From Lagopus muta (lineage: Eukaryota > Chordata > Aves > Galliformes > Phasianidae): a stretch of 64,000 nucleotides of DNA. Of the stretch, positions 1 to 13,100 are shown piece after piece. The notes under the pieces were generated by a model. The model made no database searches, was not told the DNA's origin, and was given only the letters and a program-made list of their open reading frames with translations. Made by a program: the position numbers and the translations under genes. Positions within the stretch are counted from its first letter, which is position 1. Every line of letters begins with the position of its first letter. The stretch lies in NCBI RefSeq assembly GCF_023343835.1, contig NC_064433.1, forward strand, positions 26,164,214-26,228,213. The letters run 5' to 3'.

Positions 1-437
1 ACAGTGATATGACTATGAGAAAAGGAAAACAGAAACGTTACCTATCTGTCAGTTATATCTAGTATACATGCAGTATATCTAGTACAGATACACACAGTAT
101 TTCTAGTTATATATGCAACAAAGCAGAAGGCAGGGCTTTGGCCTACAGTTTTAGCTGTTCCTTTAGAAATCATCGGAGTTTGTAACAATTGATCTCTGAA
201 TTCTGAGACTTAAAGACTAACATTAATCAACATCTGTAGCTAAAAATGAAGGTCTGCTTGGTTACTTGGGAGTTATTTGTTATTTGTTGTAAGGAGCTGC
301 AATAGCTGGAAATCCTGAATCTCTTTGTTCCATGCTGTGCTCAGCTCATGGCTGCACACCTGCAATAAGTCAGGAGAATGAATGAGTGTAGAGCTGTGTT
401 TCTGAGGGTGTGTACATGGGTGGGTACAAAATACATT

Positions 438-459
438 AAAAAAAAAAAAAAAAAAAAAA
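438..459. repeat. Poly(A) run of 22
   Basis: Uninterrupted A run; no retroposon body recognised upstream. Confidence 0.95.
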
Positions 460-794
460 GGTCTGTGAGTGTGAAAATTCTACATTAGCTTGGTGACTTA
501 AAAAAAATACCTATCTGTATTAACTGCTTAATTGTTTTCTTTTTCTAGCTGTTATAGCAGTCCCAGTAACTGGAGTCAAGAACTGATTTTGAGGATCCTG
601 CACTCCCACAAACTTGACAGTCTTACTTTATGTACCTATCCACTTGTCAGACAAGCAACATGCCAGTTCTGGGCCACTCCATGCACTGAAATTCAAGCAT
701 CTGGAAGTAAATACAAAAGGAAGACAGGTAGACCCAGATGCATTTCTCATTTGTTTGTTTGGTATTTTAGATCTTAGAAACAACTATGCAATCA

Positions 795-823
795 ATATAT
801 ATATATATTAAAAAAAAAAAAAA
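795..823. repeat. (AT)n followed by poly(A)
   Basis: A TA dinucleotide run passes directly into 14 A residues. Confidence 0.9.
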
Positions 824-2657
824 GCAGAACTTGTACAGCAGAATTACTATTATGGTTATCAATTCATATGTATGTTGAAATCACATGATGAAATACGTTT
901 AGGAGTTGCTGGAGGCATAAAAATGTCCCTTCTGAATAAATGTTTTCAGAAAACAAGAAGGAAAAATACCAGGTAAAATTACTGTGAGAGTGCAAAATAA
1001 AACCTGTAGCAGCATCAAGAGAACAACGCTGATAATTATCCACTTTAAGAGAACATTATGTTTAACTGAAATAACAGTTGCTTAGTCTTACTGCTACACT
1101 CAGTCCACACACACAATAAGTAGGAGTATCTATCTAAAGATGAAAAAGGCCAGCTACAAGGCTTGACAACAAATGCCTTAAATTTTCTTCACAGAAGACA
1201 GTAAACTATATTTGAACTTTTCCAGTAAAAGTGCTCACTGTATTTTATTTAAAAATACCAGCTGTGACTAATTTCCTATTTTGTTCTTTGAAAAGATATT
1301 TCTCTGAATACATCAACCTTTACAATTTAGAATTTGCTTTGGTATCTACAAGGCCAGCCAAGAAAGAATAAAAAAAGTCTAAATGTCTAAAATGAAGCAC
1401 AAGTTCATAAACAGTAACTTTTCACTCTTCTACCCCAATAGGTATTACATTTGCCTCTTCACTTCCCCAGGCTAACTTCATACTTTCTACACTTAAATTT
1501 TCATTTCAGTCTTGCTATTGTCAAGAATATCTGGAAAAAGCCCCAAGATGTTGGACTGAGGACATTTTGCCAAAGTTGGCTCTAAAGTTTCTCTGCCCTA
1601 CAACTCCTGACACAACCTAATAATCAGGAGAAAATCGGTGTTCTGGTGAAACTCCAGGAAACTTCACTGAGTAATGCACAGAGATGCTGAATGTTTTTAG
1701 GGCCGTTAGACATACTCATCAGAACATAATATTTCAGCCCAGGTTTTAAAATCATTTAATGTCCGTGGTTCTGACTCTCACTCGCTGGGAAAAATCTGTG
1801 CCTGCTCTGATAAAGCCTTAAAAACATCCCTCTTCTGATGATGAAAGAGTGGAACAGGATTCCTGGGCCTAAGTATATTTTTCAAAAATTGTTTCCATGA
1901 ACAGAAGATGTGAAATTCAAGGTCAGCTCCAGCAAGTCCCTATATAGTCCCCAGAAGATGCATCTGCTGCTGCTACCATCTGTTACTATCTCAAGTGTCC
2001 AAGCATTAATTTAATGGTGAGCATATTTTCTTCTGGTCACTTTGTTGAAGGCTTGTTCAGTGAATGCCTCTTGTGCTGAGATTCAAATGCATGGTGAAAA
2101 TCAGGAAAGGCAGTTCAAACCAGAAATTCCTAAAAATAATAAACTCTCACAGTAACACAGGGCTGCTATAGTATAGTAGTATGATGGTATATACTCTGCT
2201 AACAAATGACCAGAAATCTTCACATCAGATGACTAAATCTAATGCATTGTCTTCTGCGTACCATTCAGTGAAGACAGTGTAAGCCTCTTTTTTACACCAA
2301 TGGCCTTTGGACTAGGCCCTGCCCCAGACAATCTGTACAACCACTGGGTATATATTCACCATTAATCTCTCTCCGTGATGTTCTTAGCAAATCTCTATTG
2401 GTAGTACCACCTTTTTCTTTACTCAGGAACATAAACAGAGCACTGTCCTTGACTCTGATCTTTCTTTGGCTCTGGTGCTACACCTAGATACTTCTTTCTA
2501 CATAAAAACACTCACTGTGAGCCTCATCTAACCACCTAGCTGAATGTCGTGCCCAGACACTAATCACTTCATATTTCTGCTATTGCAATATCTGTTTTGT
2601 TGGTCTTGATGAATGCAGTTTCGTCCTGCTCATGTCTCATGTTGAGATTAGCATTGC

Positions 2658-2686
2658 AAAAAAATAAAAAAATAAAAAAAATAAAA
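2658..2686. repeat. A-rich low-complexity, (A6-8 T)n
   Basis: Runs of seven, seven and eight A separated by single T. Confidence 0.9.
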
Positions 2687-3570
2687 TGTATTCCTTCTAT
2701 TCTCTCTCCTCTGTTCCTCTATTAGCATATCCTCATTTTCAGACTCAAGCACAACTTAGTCATCTCCACTTTCAGGGTTATTCTTCACTTCAGTCTCTTG
2801 ACACCATCAAATTGCATTTGCTGGTTTATTGTGGCTCAGCACCCACTAACCACTCAGTCACAACTGCTTCTTAACTTTATACCTTGGGTCTCTCTTCCTT
2901 GTTGTTCTGCACACTTAAAACCTTTCAATAACTGTCATCAAATCTATTCCATTGTGTCCTTCAAATTCCACTTACAAACACCTGAAGTGAGTCATTTAAC
3001 ATCTCCAATAACTTCTATCTAAACATTTCCTCGTGGTCTCCTTTTGTCTGTATCATATCTTATCTTTGGTTTTGACTTCAGACTGCAAGCACTTTAGGAC
3101 AGATACATTTTTATCTGTCTTCCTAATTCTTAGGACATTATCATCCTCTCCACTACTGTGAGTGAAATAACAGAAAAAACAAGTATGGGATAGTGAATTC
3201 TGTCACTTGCTGCATGAAACACATACTAAATCTGAAACGTTCTTTATAATATAAAGGTTTTTTCATGCACTTTTTTCATCTCTCTCTATAGAATTTCTTT
3301 TTCAGATTTATGTCTCTTTTCATTGAGGATTTTCTCCTTTTCATCTGTCTCCACCAACATTCTTTTCTTGCACCTGTTTTATCATCCATCTCAAACCACT
3401 CTTAATTGATGTCCTTACTATAATTACAAATTTCTTCTTTTTCTTTCTTCTATGCCTCTTCTCTCTCTCTCACTCTTGTCAAACTTTTACAATTTTAGGA
3501 AGATTCAACAGCTTCACCTGCATAAATGGATATAAACTACAGTCATCATTGACCTTAATACCACTTCTAC

Positions 3571-3654
3571 AGACATAAATAAATGTAATAAATAAGTTAT
3601 ATAATAAATACTATATAGTGTATATATAATATATAGTAATAAATAAGTTATTTT
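3571..3654. repeat. AT-rich low-complexity block with direct repeats
   Basis: Nearly pure A/T sequence in which AAATAAGTTAT occurs twice around a TATA-rich core (ACTATATAGTGTATATATAA). Confidence 0.8.
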
Positions 3655-6600
3655 TGCAATGTTTGTTTCAGTACTGATCTGCAGTGGATGTACTGGGATC
3701 TATTTTCTGTGCCACACTGACCTGATGAACATGCAGACTGTCTCATCTTGCAGCTTTTGGTCTCCAAAGAGTCAAATATGGATAAGAAGAAACAATTAGA
3801 TTCTGGTAAGGTAAGGAAGCTATAAAGCAGACTTCTGAAAGGGGGGAAGACATTGCTTCAAGTCTTTTCCATTTGCAGGTGTAACGTGAGTTACTGCGGT
3901 ATTACAGAAAGTGCAGAAGTCTACTCTTATGAGAAAATGTGTTTAGATGGATTAGTAAGCTTCATGAAACCTCATCCATCTCCCCCTTTTTTTTCTAGTT
4001 TTGTTTCAACATAAATTTCTTTATTTCAATAATGCTAAACTAGTTATAGTTAGATGTGGCTGTTTTTCTCTCTGAAAAAAAATGTACATTTTTTTTGTCA
4101 AAGACTTCAAGTTATTTTTTTTCTGCACATTTTAAACAATAAACTCTAAGACTGCTCTTTTGCCAAGAGTTTAAGACCATATTAAATTGTTTCCTTTCTC
4201 CAAATTGCTCAGAGCTCATAGACAATTGAAACTTCAAATTTTGTTCAGTTAAAAACATTGTTCCTATTGGAAAAACTAATTCAGTGGATTTTTTAAAATC
4301 TAATAATGGTGTCAAGCTATCAGAACATAAGGAAAACTAGGCTAAATAGCGCTCTTTCTTCTCACTTTTATTTTATATTTTTCAGCTTTACTGGAAAGAA
4401 TTTGCAAGCATAGTGGTAACAAGTGATCAGAACAACAACTGTGGAGGGTTGACAGACAAGCATCAGACAAGGGAAAGTAGCTAAGTAGCTAGTGCTGCAT
4501 GGAATGGATTTCTCTTTCTCTAATACAGAAAGTCTGTATTATAGGAAAAGCACTGGTCTGTAGGGGACTTAAACTCCAACAGATGACTGCTGGAAACTCT
4601 TGCTGTGGTGATTATCATTATAATTATCATTATCAGCCTCAGCTGCTTGTTTCCTTGCCTCTGTTGTGGGCTACCACTCCTATACCAAAGGCATTAGAAA
4701 GCAGCCTGCTTCCTACCCATCAGCCACTCCAATGCACAGAGCTGCCTGATGACTTGAGCTGCTGTGAAAGGATGCTGATACACACCAATTTGCAAACTGG
4801 GACAGCTAAGAAAAGTCGGGTGCTCTCAAACAACCCCAAGTTATTCTCCATTGCAAACCCCTCCTGTCCCAAACAACTGCAACTCTTTGCTCAGCAGATG
4901 TTAATCAGAGCCTTCAGATCACAGCCACCGCACCAAAAATCCCTCTGTGGCCAGGATGTTTGTTGTCCTGATTGCTGTACGTTTTGTCACAGTGTACTCC
5001 CATATAATACTGTACAAAATCCTGTGGTAGTGTGATGCCTTCCCTCTCTGCTGCCTCTATGGCTCCTTTGCTCCTTTCTGGCTACGATGGATGTATAAGG
5101 GAGCTGGATGCTTTTGCAGATGTCCCAGAGCCCTTTATTCATTTGCCACACTATGTAAGCAATGCTGTGTCATGGTAGCTAACCTCAGAAACACCTGGTA
5201 GGCGTCTCCAGGCAGGCTGAGGAAACTGCAGCTCCATACAGTTTCCAAGTTACCTGAAGAATAGAGATGATATCTACTGTGTTATTTGATCTGAATAGCA
5301 CATGTGTAAAAGCCCTTGAATGCTAAAAAAAGACTTTCACAGCATTTTGAAGAATTGCTGATCTCAGAAGCAAGTTTGGAAAAGTTTTTCGTACAAAATA
5401 AAGGCTCTCTGTCACCAGCACGCTGACAGTTGTATCTATTTATCCCTTTCATATCCTGCTTCTGTAGAATGCTATGTGCCACAAAGCTCTTAGCAATATC
5501 AAGGACTGGGTATAAATTAATAGCAAGAATTAATTTAAATTATTTTCTTCCACATTATTTTATGAAGAAAATTGCTTTCTGATCAAATAACACTCTGTCA
5601 CAAGGTGGTGGAATAAAAGCAAAGTTAATCTCTGTGCTATCTGTTGTGAAGCTGAAAATATTTGTCCTTAATTCTGTAGGTATTTTTGCAGCTCAGTAGA
5701 AATATCTACTAAAAATCTTAGCATGGCTAATTCTTCAAGCTCTTTCTCAAGCCATGTCAGCCCTACAAACTCAGTCCTCCATCTCATTACATGTCCTCTG
5801 CCCCACTGCTAGTCCTACACAGTAGTACTACCACCCTGCTGATGCTGAGATGAGGTTGCACCAGGGATTGATCTGCTTACATTGGTCTGACAGCCAACAC
5901 AGCAGCCCAACATGGTACTGCCAAACTCAGGATTCTGATCAAAACGGTGCTCTGGCTTGCAGCAAACACACACCCACCAGGGAAGAATAGTGGAACTGCA
6001 GTCATTACATGTAGGTGCTCATCTTTTTCTTGTCTGACCATTAGAATAAGTAATATTTAATATTCATGATATTCTTGCACCACAAGATTTGAAATCATGC
6101 TTATAATTAGCTGATAAAGAACCAGTGGACAAAACATTTATTTAGAGAAGCACAGAGCTAGCTTTTCTTAACAGAAAGCCTGCATCGCATGCTTCAGCCA
6201 AGGAAAATGTTGCATGCTGTTCTTGATTCCAGTTACTGTGGCAAAAAGCAGGAGCTTTGAAGATAATCTTCCACTTGTTAAGGAAAAAAGAAAATGTTCA
6301 CCCCAGATGACAAGAGGAGTCAAATTTTGCAAAGCTATCTTTAATCTTGAGGCAATTGCTTTTTTCCTTTTGACTACTCCATGTTGTCCTAGTTTGTGTT
6401 GCCCCAGGCCCTTATTCCATCTGGCCAATAGGTGAATCTACCGCTGCCATCTGTCATTTGTGACAATTTGTAAAGAGTTGTAATATATAGGAAAAATGCA
6501 AATAACAGACATGAATTCTGATTGGTCTTCCTGTAAAGAGCCTGGAGAATCAAGAAAACTTTATTACTGTCTCTTCCCTGCTTTTTGTAAAGAATAAGGA

Positions 6601-7624
6601 AGAAGAAATGAGAAACATTAATTCTCTTACTCTACAAAGATACATTCTTGAGCACAGTAAATCAATTGTTAAAACATCAACTTGGAATCTGAAACAAAAA
6701 TGGATCTCGCAGAGTTCAATTAATTATTTTCTTGGATTGACCTTGCCATCACCAGGAACTATGTGGTGTATTGCACAATCCTACTTTTTCTCTTGGGTAT
6801 TTTTCTGCTAGGAGTCTTTTCCAGACATCAATGAGGAGTGACTTAAAATGCATAAATCTAAAATAAAAAAGAAGAAAAGCTGCCACTTCAGTCCCCAGGC
6901 TGCTCACTTGATATTCTCTAGCCCCCTCTAAGCCAGTCATCAATGCCACTAGCAGTGAAAGTGAGAAGCACAGTGTTGCTGATGCTAGCACCTCTGTGTC
7001 AATTGTTGTAATATCCAGTGCCCTTGGGACCAAAAAATTTCTCTAAGCAGCAAACCATTAAAGCCACTGTTAAGCATCTTTCTCCAAGAGCCATTGACAG
7101 AAAAAAGGGAGTGCTTCTCCTATACTCAATAAAAATAAATTACAGGATAACGGAAATTGAGGCAATTGCAAGAACACTGAGGTACTTAAAAAATATAATT
7201 CAACTGCTTTGGCATACAGCATAAGTTAGCACCTGTGGAGAAGAGCAGGAACTGGGATGCATCTGAATTTTTATATATTCAAAGTACATCAAAAATACAA
7301 TTCAGAAATGGGCACATTTGACATTCTGTTTATATAAACTCTCAAAAACATATAGACAAAGCACCACTATGAAAATGGTATATGAATTGATTTTCTAAGG
7401 AGATTTCCAAGTTACATTTTCTTTACTGAAATGGACACAGCTTCTCTCCTAGCATCTGGTCCTTCAACCCAACATCTTGCTCAGAATCAAGAATTACATA
7501 CAAAAAAAGCAAGAATAGAGAAACATCCCAAAATATTGCCAGGGCAGAAAAGACGTGCTGCTACCTACAGAGTATATGCAGTCAAGGTAAGGGCAGCATA
7601 GTCTGAGGTAACATCCTTTCACAG

Positions 7625-7858
7625 AAGCAGCTTCAGGATGGTGTGCTGGAAGAATACATCAGGAGAATCCTTCCCATTGCAGATGAGAGATACGTGGAGT
7701 GTGCATTACCTGTCCTCACTGAGATTTATGTACGCTTGCTGCATACTAATTCACAGCAACTTATGCCACTTTACACTGACTACAATTCTGTTTTTGAAAA
7801 AAAACTGCAAACTTACATCTATGTTCCTCTGGCAACAAAAGGTTTACTGCTGTGGTGA
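7625..7858 (+). other. Open exon-like block, unassigned
   Basis: An acceptor-like CCTTTCACAG (7615-7624) is followed by 77 open codons to a TGA at 7856-7858, reading KQLQDGVLEEYIRRILPIAD and later LPVLTEIYVRLLHTNSQQLM. Residue make-up looks protein-like, but I know no matching family, no partner exon was found nearby, and 77 codons is within chance for this much sequence. Confidence 0.15.
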
Positions 7859-9046
7859 ATTGCTCATCTATCTGAGCCTTCATTGAAATAAATTAATAGC
7901 CATTCCAGCTATTTCAAACTTAGATATAAATCAAAGTGGAACAGCTTTTATCTACAGCCAATACCACAGACAGTGTTGATAAGCACAGCATAAAATCTAG
8001 GTTGAAATCCTTCCTCCCATTCTCACTCTTCCAAGAATCACATCTTGGTTTCTGTACCAAAAATAGTGCTTACAATAAGGTATATTAAGAAAGCTTATGT
8101 CAGAATATCATTATGATTTATTAAATAAGGGGTGCTTTGATCTTGAAAAATGAATAATAACAATACATTTACAAACACAGGGATTTGTCATTAATGAAAT
8201 GCATATATTAGAAATTAATGAACAATGTGATTATATAATGTAATATAAAGTTTCAAAAAGACTTTACTTGAGGGAAAAATATAAAATAAAATTGAGGGAT
8301 ATATTGCTCGATGAAGTTTAAATTAAACTTAAAGCCCCTAAACAAAGACAATTAATATCTGTCATCAACTGAACATTTTAAACTGATTTTAATAAGGAAA
8401 TTTATTCTGGGTATTGAGTAGAGGGTTTTTTTCAGTATTGATAATGTAAATTTGATATGCTTTGCAAAGTTTTCAGAGAAGAAATTAACATTAAAACTTG
8501 TGAGTACAAATTCTGCTTTACAAATAAAGGTACTAGAAATAACTTTTTTATCTGTAAGATGTTCTTAAAATAGTTATTTTGGGGAAGGAAATTTTCTTTG
8601 GATCAATTGTCCTTTAACTTTCTTCAAGACTTCTTGTCCACTCCTTCAAAATAATTAAAAAGGGAAGCAAGAACTTGATAGCCTCTCTGAAAGGTCCTTT
8701 GTAGACAGGTCTTTTCAACTCTACCTCATCACTGCCTGTCAGCATAAAGGGTAGCCCTAGGAAGTGTTTAATGGACAAGGAACATATTTCTTCCTGATGC
8801 TCCATCTCTATCCATCCATATCCTTCACTCCAGAAGCGTCTTCACAACCAGTAGAGCCATATCTGTAAAAGCCTGTAACGTGCACCTTCTGTATCATATC
8901 TGCTGCTTGCTTCTGCATTGGCTGAAATGGTGATTACGTGTAGCTAGTGGAGTGTAGATGAACTTAAACCTTATGAAAAAAGCTCTCCTAGAGAATGGGA
9001 GAAACAAGACAAAACTCAAATACAAATCTCAAATCTGCAGTTTTGG
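7859..9046. other. Gene-free interval
   Basis: Very AT-rich, especially 8100-8580, which has many TAAT and ATTA words. No repeat family recognised. Confidence 0.55.
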
Positions 9047-9437
9047 ATCATAGAATCATAAAATATCCCCAGCTGGAAGGGGCCCATAGGGATCATTGAG
9101 CCCAGCACTTGGCTCCACACAGGACCACACAAAAATCAGACCATATCTGAGAGCACTGGCCAGACACTTTTTGAACTCTGACACTTGAGGCAGTGCCCAC
9201 TGCCCTGGGGAATGTGTTCCAAGGTCCAGCTACTCACTGTTGAATAAACTTTTCCTTATCCCAGCTGCCCCCCCCCCCCCCCGGCACAGCTCCATGCCGT
9301 TCCCTCGGGCCCTGTCGCTGTCACACAGAGCAGAGCTCAGCGCTCCCCTCCTCTCCTTGTGAGGAGCTGACACCACCATCAGGCCTCCCCTCAGCTCCTC
9401 TGCTCTGCTCTGAGCAAACCACAGGACCTCAGCTACA
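9047..9437 (-). mobile_element. CR1 LINE fragment, 3' end
   Basis: Begins ATCATAGAATCATA, the complement of the CR1 3' terminal repeat, then runs through typical CR1 antisense sequence (CAGCTGGAAGGGGCCCATAG, later AGCAGAGCTCAGCGCTCCCC). It is 5'-truncated at about 9437, as most CR1 copies are. A 15-base C run (9268-9282) sits inside it. Confidence 0.93.
9268..9282. repeat. Poly(C) run of 15
   Basis: Fifteen C residues inside the minus-strand CR1 copy at 9047-9437; the length may be unreliable in sequencing. Confidence 0.9.
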
Positions 9438-9944
9438 TTAAATACTCAAGGATTCAATGATGAACGGGGAGGAACAGATCTGCAAAAAATGTTACAATCA
9501 ATAACAAATCAGCATAAAAGACTCCTAAATGGGAATAATTACAGTACTGGAATCCACATGGAAGGACAATCAAAGATTAGACATCTTTGTGGTAAGAATA
9601 AACCATCCCAGTGCTATTGAGAAAAACAATTTACTTTTTCCAAAGCATTACTGAATGGAATTGTCTTGTTTTAAAATTATTTAAAACTTTAAAAATCAAT
9701 TATTATGCAAATCAGATGTCTTAGGGGAAATGAAATACCCATGCTGTTCTGATCAATCAGGCAATAAGTGCAAGAATTACAGACCTGATGGAAGCCACCA
9801 TGATTAGTCTCATCTATATTTCCTTCTTTATTACAGGGATTTTCTAATTCCAAGTAAATATTCCCATTTGCCTGCAGCATAGCTTAGAGCTCGAGTAAAA
9901 GATATACTTTCCCCCCCCTCCATACACAACCAGACTAACTCAAC

Positions 9945-10150
9945 AATCATAGAGTCATAGAATCACAAGGTTGGAAACGAACTGCAAGATCATCCAGTCC
10001 AACCATCCTCCCATTACCACTGCTACCACAAGCTACTAAACCACATCTCGTAGCTCCTCATCCAGATGCCTCTTGAACACTGCCAGGGACGGCGACTCCA
10101 TCACCTCCCTGGGCAGCCATTCCAGTGCCTGACCACTCTCTGAGAGAAAT
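9945..10150 (-). mobile_element. CR1 LINE fragment, 3' end
   Basis: Starts AATCATAGAGTCATAGAATC and continues with the CR1 antisense signature (AAGATCATCCAGTCCAACCA, CTGGGCAGCCATTCCAGTGC). It is truncated near 10150, about 200 bases in all. It lies 0.5 kb from the previous minus-strand copy but repeats the same 3' end, so it is a separate insertion. Confidence 0.93.
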
Positions 10151-13100
10151 ATAATAATGTAATAACTGCGCACAACAGACATGGAATAGACAAACTCAAA
10201 ATGTCACATCAACCATGTCACATCCTCAGTTTCTGCTAATCTACATACATGAAAAATAGCCAGTTTGGTGAATGTGTCATCCTTTTAAACTTATTGTACT
10301 TACTTACTTCTATCTTATCAATAACTGGATACTTCCGTTACTACATACATATATATGTATGTATGATAATATGGCACCATGTTTTTCCATGTAGGTACTT
10401 CAGACCTGAATACAAACAAGATTCATGGAAGAGGAAATATCTTGAAAACAGTTCTGTCATCACCATCAGAAAGGGTTATTGACAAGACTTATTCATTATC
10501 CATTCCACTCCTATGACTCTTACGGATTTGAGAACACCACGCATTAACCACAAAGACCTTTGCAGAGACATAGCCTTCTGCTTTTCTTACAGTTTGTGTT
10601 GCCCTCTTCTACAGCTTCTAGTCAAAGCCCAGTGCATCTGTTCTGCAAAGAACCGTGCCCCCCCAAAGGTAAAGCTTTCCCTAGTCAATCGTCTCTTTCA
10701 TCTCAGTACGTCTGCAGTCCTGCCACGCTCTCATGTTCCAGTTTCTTCACCACCTTTTCTGACCCTCGAACAAAGCAACTGTGTCTGTTCTGCATTTGTA
10801 TTCTGAAACACATGCAAACACTTGGCCTTCTGTTCTGATATACAGAATCACCTGTACAACACTGAATTTTTTCTTTCCAGTTATTTACATATAATTACCT
10901 TTACAATCCTGATTGTTAAGGCTCTGACTATCTCGCTCCTTCTCCAGCCATATTTCTCTTCAATGGCTTCAGTTACCTTTTTCCCAGATGTAGGTGATCA
11001 TGCTATTCAACTCTGTCCAAAATTGCATTAGCTAATATGGTGTCCATTTCTTCTTGCTCTTTCTGCTACAATAGAACTCAAATGGTTTAGTAACTATTAT
11101 TAGATGATCACTTTACATTTCCATCTATTCAAACTTGTGTGTCTTTTCATCAATTTCCCGACTTACTGAGCCTCAGAAAACAGTGAAAAAGAAAAGAAGA
11201 GAAAAAGAGTAAAGAGTACGGGTTATATCTCCTTTCTTGAGCAAAAATATTGTAACCCTAACCCTAGGCCTAACCTTAACCTTGTGCTGCACAAGTCCTT
11301 GGCTGCAGGATGAGTTCAGCCATCTCACTGTGAGGAGAGAAGCCTGCAGGCATCTTAAACTGGGGCTGGTGATTTCATCACCAGTGTGGCCATGCCTTTA
11401 CATAAAAGTGAAGCAACAAGTTTGCATGAGAACATCCATTATGAATAGAGTTGTTTTCTTCTAAGGAAAATGTAACATGGCAAGAAAGGGAGAGCTCTTC
11501 TCCACGGACAGGATCTGCTCTGTGCAGTACACTGTGAGCCAGCTGGGCTCTGTCTGATGCTGTGCAAACATGAGGCGCCTGTCATCTGAGGGAACAGAAG
11601 ATGTACCGACCCCATACTCCTCTCTCTATCCTGTTTTACTAAAGCAGCTATCTTATTAAGCCATTTGTTGTCACACCTTTCTTACTGAGGTACAGAAAGA
11701 ATGTTGCACCATCTCTTTCTGTTCACTTTTCTTGACCACTGCAGATACAGAACACCCTGTGAGTCCCACCCTCCGCAAATCCTAGCCCACTTTTTCAATC
11801 CTTTTTCTTCTTAAAATATCACTTACCAGTCTTAGATTAGGTTTCCAAGTTGTCATCTTCTGTACATTATGAGATACTCCGTTGTTTTATATAACTCAAT
11901 ATTTTGAAGTAATTAGTGTCTTTATATGACTACTTTTTGTGTCTATCATATTTCAAAAGGAGGTTTTATGTAAGTTTGCATTTTAGGAAGACTGAAAACT
12001 CATTTTTTTCACAAAAATCCATTAAAACATTTCCTTCAATATGAAAGATGAGTCATTTTTAAATATTGTTTCATTCTGTAACATGACTTGGGAAGTAATC
12101 AGCTACAACAATATACTGACTGTTACAGTCTACTTTTAGCTGGAATGACTTTCAGCGATTTTGAATACACTTGTCTCCTGCTGAAGCCAAATGGAGCTTC
12201 AAATGTTCAGATCCTCGGAAAGTCAGGCCTCTTCTAAGCACAAGGATTTATTTTTTCCTTGCTACTTCCATTTGCACAGGGTACAGCCACATTTTTAAAC
12301 ATACGCTGCAGATTTTCTAGTGATTAATTCCCTGACCACAGTATATCCTCAGGTCATACGCTTGTGTCACTGACTAGATCTGAAGTGGCAGTACAAGGGT
12401 GGCAAGTAATAGAAATATCTGGCACTGTTTGGAATCCACAAATAATAAAAATAAAAAGTTTAACATTAGTGGTTCGAAAGCATGAGAAAATATGCAAAAA
12501 ATGTAAAGGATTCTCAGGTATTGGGTACAGGAAAGCCTGTCCCCAAAAAAGCTTAACCCCAAGACTGAATACTCTATAACTGTTTATAATGACTGAGCTG
12601 GGAATTGTTATTAAAACTCTAATGCTTCTGGAGTTGTCTCATAATCCCACCTGGGAAATTGTAACGTAGGTGGATTTGATAGTTATTTGTTTATCTTATT
12701 GGAAATTTATTATCTTGATATCTTATCTCGATGTACCACACTGGTGCTGGTAAAACGTGCGGAAAAAAACCCTCTGATAAATATTTATTTCAATTTTTCC
12801 TTCAAATTTAGAGCAAAATGCTACAATGTCTAAAGAGATGAGTATGAAATACATGGCTCAATTCTGTTTACTTTTTTAATGAACCAAACTTTCAACTATT
12901 ATTTCCCTGAAGACAGAGATATGATTGATGTCAGTCATTCTCAGACTGGATGTAGAGCTTCAAATATCTGCTTGGCTTCTTCTGACAGTGAAACTTACCT
13001 GATAAATAGACCTCGCTACAACATACCAAAAAATGCTGCAGAAACTCACTACCACAAGCATTGTGTCTGTGCTGTCATGATATAAAAAAGGAATTAAGAG

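Larger units (their letters stand above)
1..7624. other. Gene-free interval
   Basis: AT-rich unclassified sequence. The longest open frame, 4499-5035 (178 codons), lies in a locally less AT-rich patch but shows no domain, no signal peptide and no protein-like repeats, and is taken as chance. Only low-complexity tracts, listed separately, were recognised. Confidence 0.6.
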
